This document shows, piece by piece, positions 58,074-64,000 of a stretch of DNA of 64,000 nt. The stretch spans positions 62,001-126,000 of the forward strand of contig JAAFJY010000017.1 of NCBI GenBank assembly GCA_013299105.1. The letters run 5' to 3'. Below the pieces are notes generated by a model. The model saw only the letters and a list, made by a program, of their open reading frames with translations. It was not told the DNA's origin and did no database searches. Made by a program: the position numbers and the translations under genes. Every line of letters starts with the position of its first letter. The first letter of the stretch is position 1. The stretch comes from Chitinophagales bacterium. Lineage in GTDB: Bacteria > Bacteroidota > Bacteroidia > Chitinophagales > Saprospiraceae.

Positions 58074-60346
58074 GCAACAACTGGTTGATTCGCCTGGCTG
58101 GACAAGTGCAAGGGGTCGGTTTTCGGCCCCTGGTCTCTAACCTGGCCCGTGCACACCAACTAAAAGGCTGGGTCTCGAATGGGGTCAATGGAGTGGAAAT
58201 CCACTTGCAAAGCCCCCAGGAACAGGCCGTTTTTTTTCTTGATTTCATCCTTAAAAATCCACCACCCGGCAGCCGGATCACCAGCCATGCGCTCGTGCCT
58301 GCTGCCCCTGAGTTCTTTGACAATTTTTCCATTCGCGAAAGCACCCAGGCGGGCAAACCTTCGATGCTGCTCACCCCGGATACGGCCCTTTGCGAGACAT
58401 GTCGGGAGGAGATGCTGGATCCAGCGAATCGGCGTTTTGGCTATGCCTTTACCACTTGTGCCCAGTGCGGCCCGCGCTATTCCATCCAGCGCAGCCTGCC
58501 CTACGACCGCGAGCGATGCACCATGACCGATTTTGTGCAGTGCCCCACTTGCCAGGCTGAGTACGAAAATCCCGACGATCGTCGCTTTTTCGCCCAAACC
58601 AATTCCTGCCCAACTTGTGGGGTTAAAATGTACTTGGGCGACGCCAAAGGTGCCGTTTTGAGCCAAAACCAAACGGAAGTTTTGGCCCAAACCCAAAACG
58701 CCTGGCGGGCTGGCAAAATCGTGGCCCTCAAAGGCATCGGGGGCTATTTGCTCACTTGCGACGCCCGCAATGCCGAGGCCGTCCTAACCTTGAGGTTGCG
58801 TAAAAATCGGCCTAAAAAGCCTTTTGCCCTGCTTTATCCGAGCCTGGAGTGCCTGGAAGGCGATGCTGAATTGAGTACCGAGGCGATTGACTTGCTCCAA
58901 AGCCCCGCTGCGCCAATCGTCCTTTTGCCCTTGAAAACAAAAGCGAAAAGTGACCTGGCCTTAGAAGCGGTAGCACCTGGTTTGGACCAGATCGGGGCCA
59001 TGCTGCCTTACGCACCCTTGTTAGAGCTTTTGATGCAGGGTTTCTCTGGTCCGATTGTGGCCACCAGCGGCAATTTGAGCAGCGCAGCCATTGTCTATAA
59101 AAACCAGGACTGCGATCAATTGTCCAAGGTCGCCGACTTGTTTTTGCACCACAACCGCGAAATCGTGGTGCCACAAGACGACAGCGTAATGACCTTGGCT
59201 GACCACAGTCCCATCGTCATCCGCCGTTCAAGGGGCCTGGCCCCTACCCTACTGGTACCGGGCTTGGTGCTCCCTGATCGCGAGCTATTGGCCCTTGGCG
59301 CGGAGATGAAAGGCGCTTTTGCCATGACTTACGCCCAACAGCTTTTTGTAAGTCAGTATTGGGGCAGCCTCGACGATTTTGACACCCAGGAGCGCTACCA
59401 TACTTTTTTGGAGCACAGTTTGCAATTGTTTCAGGTGCAACCCGAACGCGTAATTGGCGACTTGCATCCGGGTTATTTCAGCACCAGATTGGGGCAAGAC
59501 CTGGCCGAAAAATGGGGCGTGCCTTTTCAGCAAGTGCAGCACCACGAGGCCCATTTTGCGGCGGTTTTGGCCGAAAATGACTTAATCGACAGCTCGGAGC
59601 CCGTTTTGGGGGTGATTTGGGACGGTGTAGGCCTGGGTTCGGACGGCCAAATTTGGGGTGGCGAGTTTTTTGTGTATGAAAAAAAACAGGTCGCCCATGT
59701 TGCTCAATTGCCTTATTTCCCTTGGCTGATGGGCGACAAGATGTCGAAAGAACCACGCCTTGCTGCCTTGGCCTGTTGCGGAAACCTGGAGGCGGCGCAA
59801 GCGATTTTGCAAAAAAAATTCGAGCCCCGTGAATGGGATTTTTACACCAAAAACCTGGCCCAGCACCAAGGTCCGCTTTGCTCCAGCATGGGGCGCTACT
59901 TCGATGCAGCGGCGAGTTTGTTGGGCTTGGTGGACCAAAACAGTTACGAAGGCGAGGCGGCGGTTTTGCTGGAAGTAAATGCCCGGCGCTACTTCCGCGC
60001 TGGAAAAGGGACGGTAAAAGGCTTTGCCAATGCCCAGGCTTTACGCGAGCTGGACAACTCTTGGTGGCCCATTTTTTTGGAATCCATCAACAATGGCCAG
60101 GATGTTGAGCTTTTAGCCGCCCGTTTTCACCAAACCTTGGTGGATTTGATGGTGGCCCAGGCAACAAAAATTGGCGTATCAAAAATAGCTTGCAGTGGTG
60201 GGGTTTTTCAAAATGCCCTGCTGGTCGAGCTGCTAAAACATACTTATCAGGATGGAAAAACCCAAGTGTATTTCCACCAGCAACTATCCCCCAATGACGA
60301 AAATATTGCCTTCGGGCAATTAATTTATTCAATGTTGAGAAGTTGA
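58070..60346 (+). CDS. hypF: Carbamoyltransferase HypF
   Basis: A 758-residue enzyme making the thiocarboxamide precursor of the hydrogenase CN ligands from carbamoyl phosphate. Domains in order: acylphosphatase (RLAGQVQGVGFRPLV, residues 8-22); zinc fingers with CETC, CAQC, CPTCQ and CPTCG at ~108-182; a YrdC-like nucleotide-binding domain ~200-370 (KGIGGYLLTCDA, RLRKNRPKKPFALL); and a Kae1-like domain from ~400 (VQHHEAHFAAVLAEN, VIWDGVGLGSDG, ACSGGVFQNALL). The frame opens upstream at 57761, but that part overlaps hypB. The ATG at 58070 starts precisely at the acylphosphatase domain. Confidence 0.95.
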   Translation: MSNNWLIRLAGQVQGVGFRPLVSNLARAHQLKGWVSNGVNGVEIHLQSPQEQAVFFLDFILKNPPPGSRITSHALVPAAPEFFDNFSIRESTQAGKPSMLLTPDTALCETCREEMLDPANRRFGYAFTTCAQCGPRYSIQRSLPYDRERCTMTDFVQCPTCQAEYENPDDRRFFAQTNSCPTCGVKMYLGDAKGAVLSQNQTEVLAQTQNAWRAGKIVALKGIGGYLLTCDARNAEAVLTLRLRKNRPKKPFALLYPSLECLEGDAELSTEAIDLLQSPAAPIVLLPLKTKAKSDLALEAVAPGLDQIGAMLPYAPLLELLMQGFSGPIVATSGNLSSAAIVYKNQDCDQLSKVADLFLHHNREIVVPQDDSVMTLADHSPIVIRRSRGLAPTLLVPGLVLPDRELLALGAEMKGAFAMTYAQQLFVSQYWGSLDDFDTQERYHTFLEHSLQLFQVQPERVIGDLHPGYFSTRLGQDLAEKWGVPFQQVQHHEAHFAAVLAENDLIDSSEPVLGVIWDGVGLGSDGQIWGGEFFVYEKKQVAHVAQLPYFPWLMGDKMSKEPRLAALACCGNLEAAQAILQKKFEPREWDFYTKNLAQHQGPLCSSMGRYFDAAASLLGLVDQNSYEGEAAVLLEVNARRYFRAGKGTVKGFANAQALRELDNSWWPIFLESINNGQDVELLAARFHQTLVDLMVAQATKIGVSKIACSGGVFQNALLVELLKHTYQDGKTQVYFHQQLSPNDENIAFGQLIYSMLRS

Positions 60347-60455
60347 GCGGTTGAGGAGTTGAGAAGAAAGGCCCTGTTCAAGAATTTCCGAACGAGCCTC
60401 ATGCTCAGTCCAAATCCCGAAACTCTTCAACTTTTCAACTCTTCAACATTTCAAC
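60335..60455. repeat. TTGAG-type inverted repeat tract between hypF and hypC
   Basis: Around the hypF stop codon lies GTTGAGAAGTTGAGCGGTTG and its continuation (60335-60366), and before hypC lies the complementary-type tract CTCTTCAACTTTTCAACTCT and its continuation (60422-60454). The two arms can pair imperfectly into a stem of ~30 bp with a ~55-base loop. The last codons of hypF (M-L-R-S-stop) fall in the left arm. Similar tracts occur at 12749, 14644, 25195 and 57229. Confidence 0.6.
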
Positions 60456-60464
60456 TAAAACGAC

Positions 60465-60725
60465 ATGTGCCTAGCAATTCCTGGCAAAATCAAAAGCATT
60501 GAGCACCGTTTCAACGGCCTGGTCCGCATGGCCAAAGTGGAGTTTGGCGGCATCGTCAAAGAAGCCAGCCTTGAGATGATTCCCCTGGCCAAAGAAGGTG
60601 ATTATGTGCTGGTACACGTAGGTGTGGCCATCAGCATTGTGGACGAAGAGGAGGCCAAAAAATCCTTCGAATACCTTGCGGAGATCGGCGAGATCGATGA
60701 ATTGATTGAACATACCCAAATCTAG
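60465..60725 (+). CDS. hypC: Hydrogenase assembly chaperone HypC/HybG/HupF
   Basis: An 86-residue chaperone. It starts MCLAIPGKI, where Cys2 is the essential ligand used to carry the Fe(CN)2CO group with HypD. The conserved core is VRMAKVEFGGIVKEASLEMIP and DYVLVHVGVAISIVDEEEA. Length and motifs are standard. It lies 118 bases after hypF, across a repeat tract, and 5 bases before hypD. It may therefore be expressed at a level different from hypBF if the hairpin tract affects the transcript. Confidence 0.96.
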   Translation: MCLAIPGKIKSIEHRFNGLVRMAKVEFGGIVKEASLEMIPLAKEGDYVLVHVGVAISIVDEEEAKKSFEYLAEIGEIDELIEHTQI

Positions 60726-60730
60726 CAGCG

Positions 60731-61837
60731 ATGAAATTCTTGAGTGAATACCGCGATGCTGACCTGGTGCATCAGTACGTCCAGGAAATCCAGCGGACCG
60801 TCACCCGACCCTGGACCATCATGGAAGTCTGCGGCGGGCAAACCCACAGCCTGGTCAAAAATGGCTTGCTCCAACTGCTGCCCCCAGAAGTGCGCATGGT
60901 ACACGGCCCCGGCTGTCCGGTGTGCGTAACGCCCCTGCACCTGATCGACAAAGCGGTCTATCTGGCCTTGGAAAAAGGTGTGATTCTCTGCTCGTATGGC
61001 GACATGTTGAGGGTGCCGGGCTCACAAAAAAGCCTACTCGAAGCCAAGGCTGCTGGAGCCGATGTGCGCATCCTCTATTCGCCTTTGGAAGCCGTTAAAA
61101 TTGCCCAGGATAACCCGAACAAGGAAGTGGTTTTCTTCGCGGTGGGTTTTGAAACGACCGCACCCGCCAACGCGCTTTCGGTGTTGCATGCCCAAAGAGC
61201 GGGCGTCAACAACTACTCGATTTTGACCTCGCACGTGCTCGTCCCGCCTGCCATCGAGGCGGTGATGACCGACGAAGATTCGCACATCCAGGGATTTCTG
61301 GCAGCGGGCCACGTGTGTACCATCATGGGCCTCGATGAGTATTATCCGCTGGTGGAGCAGTACAAAATCCCGATCGTGGTCAGTGGCTTTGAGCCCGTGG
61401 ACCTGATGCAAGGCATTTTGATGGTCATTCGTCAATTGGAAAAAGGCGAGCACCAACTCGAAAACCAATACAGCCGGGTAGTACGCCCCGAAGGCAACCC
61501 CGAAGCCCGCAAGGTGCTCGAACGGATTTTTGAAATCCATGACCGCGAATGGCGCGGCATTGGCACAATACCACACAGCGGCTATGAGCTGCGCGAGGAG
61601 TTTGCCGCTTTTGACGCCAACCGAAAATTTGAGGTAGCGATTGAAAAAGTGCCCGAAAGCGCAGAATGCATCGCGGGTTTGGTGCTCAAAGGCATAAAAA
61701 AGCCCCAGGAATGCCCACAATTTGGCAAAAAATGCACTCCGCAAAACCCACTTGGTGCGCCGATGGTGTCAAGCGAGGGGGCTTGTGCGGCTTACTACCA
61801 TTTCGCTAATCTGCTGGAAAGCGTGGAAACGATGTAA
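60731..61837 (+). CDS. hypD: Hydrogenase formation protein HypD
   Basis: A 368-residue iron-sulfur scaffold on which the Fe(CN)2CO centre is assembled with HypC and HypE. Conserved cysteine motifs are present: EVCGGQTHS near residue 36, GPGCPVCVTP near 60, VGFETTAPANAL near 138, and the 4Fe-4S ligands toward the C-terminus (CPQFGKKCTPQNPLGAPMVS, then EGACAAYY). Length is normal. It starts 5 bases after hypC and ends 12 bases before hypE. Confidence 0.96.
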   Translation: MKFLSEYRDADLVHQYVQEIQRTVTRPWTIMEVCGGQTHSLVKNGLLQLLPPEVRMVHGPGCPVCVTPLHLIDKAVYLALEKGVILCSYGDMLRVPGSQKSLLEAKAAGADVRILYSPLEAVKIAQDNPNKEVVFFAVGFETTAPANALSVLHAQRAGVNNYSILTSHVLVPPAIEAVMTDEDSHIQGFLAAGHVCTIMGLDEYYPLVEQYKIPIVVSGFEPVDLMQGILMVIRQLEKGEHQLENQYSRVVRPEGNPEARKVLERIFEIHDREWRGIGTIPHSGYELREEFAAFDANRKFEVAIEKVPESAECIAGLVLKGIKKPQECPQFGKKCTPQNPLGAPMVSSEGACAAYYHFANLLESVETM

Positions 61838-61849
61838 AACTACTCATTC

Positions 61850-62905
61850 ATGGACAAAATGACGATGCAACTGCAATGCCCCATGCCCCAATTGGACTTT
61901 GACATCATCACCCTGGGGCACGGCAGTGGGGGCTTGTTGACCAATCGCTTGCTGGATTCGGGGGTTTTTGATGTGCTCAAAAATGACTTGCTGGACGAAC
62001 GGCACGATGGAGCCCAGTTTGTGGTGGAAAAAGGGACGATGGCGTTTTCTACCGACAGTTATGTGATCTCACCCATTTTTTTCCCTGGCGGCAACATTGG
62101 TGAATTAGCGGTAAATGGCACGGTGAACGACTTGGCCATGTGCGGCGCGCAGGCCCAATACCTGTCTTTGGCTTTCATCATCGAAGAAGGTTTGCCCATG
62201 ACCGAGTTTTGGGAGGTCCTGCTGGGCATCAAATACGCCGCCGACCAAGCCGGGGTAAAAATTGTAACAGGCGACACCAAAGTGGTGGAGCGCGGCAAGG
62301 GGGATAAAATTTTCATCAATACCTCCGGCATCGGACAGGTGCATCCCAGGGCCAAAATCAGCAAATCGAGGGTGCAGCCAGGCGACAAAATCATCGTCAG
62401 CAACCCCATCGCAACCCACGGCGTGGCGATTTTGAGCGTGCGCCAAGGCCTGGAATTTGAAACCAGCATCGCCAGCGACACCACCAACCTGAACGAACTG
62501 GTGACGTCCTTGCTCGATATTTTTGGCGAAGACATCCACTTGCTACACGACCCCACCCGGGGTGGACTTTCGACGGTCCTGAACGAACTGGCCCGCGATA
62601 CCCGCCTGGGCATTGACCTGGAAGAAAAAGCCATTCCCGTACTCGACGAAGTAGCCGGAGCCTGCGAACTCCTGGGGCTCGACCCCTTGTATGTGGCCAA
62701 CGAAGGCGTCTTCATCGCAGTAGTAGCCGCCGAGGCCGCTGATTCGGTTTTGGAAAAAATGCGCGAACACACCAAAGGGCAAGGCGCGGCCATCATCGGT
62801 AGTCTCTGCGCAGAACATCCCAAACAGGTGGTCTTGAAAAGCAAAATGGGCGGTCGCCGGGTAGTCAACATGCCCATCGGCGAGCAATTGCCTCGGATTT
62901 GTTGA
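61850..62905 (+). CDS. hypE: Hydrogenase expression/formation protein HypE
   Basis: A 351-residue PurM/AIR-synthase-fold enzyme that dehydrates the thiocarboxamide to thiocyanate and donates CN to the Fe centre. Landmarks are ITLGHGSGGLLTNRL, FSTDSYVISPIFFPGGNIG, NGTVNDLAMCGAQ, TGDTKVVERGKGD, HDPTRGGLSTVLNELA, and the C-terminal PRIC, where the last Cys accepts the carbamoyl group from HypF. The in-frame ATGs at 61850 and 61859 are both possible starts. It is the last recognisable gene of the hyp operon, and no hypA is found. Confidence 0.96.
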   Translation: MDKMTMQLQCPMPQLDFDIITLGHGSGGLLTNRLLDSGVFDVLKNDLLDERHDGAQFVVEKGTMAFSTDSYVISPIFFPGGNIGELAVNGTVNDLAMCGAQAQYLSLAFIIEEGLPMTEFWEVLLGIKYAADQAGVKIVTGDTKVVERGKGDKIFINTSGIGQVHPRAKISKSRVQPGDKIIVSNPIATHGVAILSVRQGLEFETSIASDTTNLNELVTSLLDIFGEDIHLLHDPTRGGLSTVLNELARDTRLGIDLEEKAIPVLDEVAGACELLGLDPLYVANEGVFIAVVAAEAADSVLEKMREHTKGQGAAIIGSLCAEHPKQVVLKSKMGGRRVVNMPIGEQLPRIC

Positions 62906-63265
62906 GTTGTCACGGATTTCGCAAATGCTCCTTCCCTCGCTGTGCGAGGCTTATTTTAGCACGCGGATGACACGGATGACGCGGATTTTCGCGGATTTAC
63001 CAATATGACGTTGACCTAAGTGGGTGCTAGTTCCAGGTATCTGACCGGAACCATCTTCCAGGAGTTTGAAAAAGCGTATCTACAGCTTCTCCAAATCCTC
63101 AACCGTGCAAACGAATGCTAAAGGTAACTCAAATCTTGCCGGCGAGCCCTTACTTCGTAAGTCGTAAGTAGTCACTCGTAAGTCGTAAGTTATAAAAATT
63201 CAAACTTCTAAAATCTAGAGCTCAAGCTTCTAAAATAAAACTTTTCGCCACCACCAACCCAATCC
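62906..63265. repeat. Intergenic region with hairpin and family 1 core fragment
   Basis: No gene is seen here. CCTCGCTGTGCGAGG (62935-62949) is a hairpin followed by CTTATTTT and could end the hyp transcript. Next come AGCACGCGGATGACACGGAT, a TTTTCGCGGATTTACC segment and ATGACGTTGACC (to ~63016), the family 1 core without terminal repeats. CTGACCGGAACCATCTT at 63041 is the exact complement of a segment near 8815. TCGTAAG-type tandem tracts fill 63160-63195. Confidence 0.6.
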
Positions 63266-64000
63266 ATGAGTGACACCATTCTAAACATCACCTTAAAAAA
63301 AGCGGCACCGCCCTCCAGCGCAGGGTTGGTGGAGGAAACTGTACCCCAGGACTGGCTGCGCCTGTTCAAAGGGCCAGCGAGTACGCCTTTTTTAGCACCA
63401 CGCGGGGTACATATTTGTAAAAATCAACTTTTCGTCTCCGATACCGGGCGCAATCGGGTGTTCATTTGGCGTACTTTGCCGCAAGGTCTTTTTCAAGAAC
63501 CGGATATCGTTTTGGGCCAGGGCGACGCCGACGGCACGGGCCGCAATGCCCACGGCGAGGTCAGCGCGCATACCTTGCAATACCCATCGGGCATCTGGAG
63601 CGACGGGCAAAAACTGATCGTAGCCGACGCCTGGAACCACCGGGTGCTCATCTGGAACCAGCTGCCTACCCAAGCTGGCCAAGCCGCCGATGTGGTGATT
63701 GGACAACCTGATTTCGAGCACAACCAGCCCAATGTGCTAGGCGTTGCCAGCCCGCCAATCCAACGCAGCTTGTACTGGCCTTATGGGGTTTTCAGCGACG
63801 GCGAAAGCCTGTGGATTGCGGATACGGGCAATCGCCGGGTTTTGTTTTTTGAAAAAATTCCCAGCGAAAACTACGCCCCAGCCCAAGGGGTGATCGGCAA
63901 GCCTGATTTTGAATCACGCGACTACGAAAACCAGGACCCCATTTGGCCTTACTCGGTCAAAATCGGCCCCAATGGAGCCCTGGCCATCACCGATACCCAA
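63266..64000 (+). CDS. NHL-repeat protein, 3' end beyond window (partial)
   Basis: An open frame of 245 codons from ATG 63266 runs to the window end with no stop. There is no signal peptide (MSDTILNITLKKAAPPSSAG). From residue ~45 it shows regular NHL-type blades: PRGVHICKNQLFVSDTGRNR, YPSGIWSDGQKLIVADAWNH, YWPYGVFSDGESLWIADTGN and WPYSVKIGPNGALAITDT. Each is followed by VF/VL-I/F-W/F and a G-Q/K-x-D-F turn (VIGQPDFE, VIGKPDFE). NHL proteins of this kind accompany some [NiFe]-hydrogenase operons. It lies downstream of hypE on the same strand, so a hydrogenase-linked role is likely but inferred. Confidence 0.88.
   Translation, partial: MSDTILNITLKKAAPPSSAGLVEETVPQDWLRLFKGPASTPFLAPRGVHICKNQLFVSDTGRNRVFIWRTLPQGLFQEPDIVLGQGDADGTGRNAHGEVSAHTLQYPSGIWSDGQKLIVADAWNHRVLIWNQLPTQAGQAADVVIGQPDFEHNQPNVLGVASPPIQRSLYWPYGVFSDGESLWIADTGNRRVLFFEKIPSENYAPAQGVIGKPDFESRDYENQDPIWPYSVKIGPNGALAITDTQ

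Noticed and set aside
62059-62913. A 284-codon antisense frame in hypE
   Set aside because: HypE is intact with its C-terminal PRIC; the antisense frame is Ser/Pro-rich shadow sequence.

Overview
The window reads as chromosomal DNA of a Bacteroidota bacterium, most likely a Saprospirales relative (Haliscomenobacter/Lewinella-like; this placement is inference). The signs are a SusC/SusD pair, LytTR two-component systems, lipoproteins with Bacteroidota-type leaders, DUF1501/DUF1553 'planctomycete-type' proteins, promoters of the TTTG/TAnnTTTG kind, and starts without clear Shine-Dalgarno sequences. No rRNA, tRNA or CRISPR array was seen.

Layout. 1-7.4 kb: end of an AAA-ATPase/PD-(D/E)XK protein, a low-GC repeat lipoprotein, RecQ helicase, a Fic AMP-transferase preceded by phased TACGCATA boxes, and an OLD/RecF-like AAA ATPase. 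7.4-12.8 kb: glycerophosphodiester phosphodiesterase, a cytoplasmic-looking subtilase, and a Gfo/Idh/MocA oxidoreductase. 12.9-23.2 kb: two LytTR two-component systems, a TonB-type outer-membrane barrel, LpxH, a secreted beta-propeller and a lipoprotein. 23.2-24.9 kb: a second AAA/PD-(D/E)XK protein.

25.3-48.6 kb is one large minus-strand glycan-utilisation-like locus. In transcription order it holds a ROK regulator, SusC, SusD, (terminator hairpin), a VCBS/ASPIC-UnbV protein, a vanadium-haloperoxidase/PAP2 protein, a PSCyt1-DUF1549-DUF1553 cytochrome protein, DUF1501, an NHL propeller, a small hexosaminidase-C-like protein, a DUF2231-cytochrome-LRR protein, GH31 and GH29. The glycosidases point to a fucose- and glucose/xylose-containing glycan. 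The cytochrome and haloperoxidase genes are unusual partners and suggest an added redox step.

48.9-57.1 kb: beta-lactamase-fold hydrolase with TPRs, a secreted arginine/agmatine deiminase-family lipoprotein, two tandem DUF418 membrane proteins, and two small exported proteins. 57.35-62.9 kb: a [NiFe]-hydrogenase maturation operon, hypB-hypF-hypC-hypD-hypE without hypA, followed by an NHL-repeat gene running off the window.

The intergenic DNA is unusually rich in dispersed repeats. Family 1 is a 180-285 bp element with GTGAC...GTTAC ends, inner inverted repeats and apparent 3-bp target duplications; there are three copies. Its core (a hairpin, a 9-bp ACACGGAT-type minisatellite and a conserved GACGTTGAC tail) also occurs alone. 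Family 2 is a 60-130 bp GAGCGTAAAA...TTTTAGCTC element with six copies. One family 1 copy is nested inside a family 2 copy at 52.6-52.9 kb.
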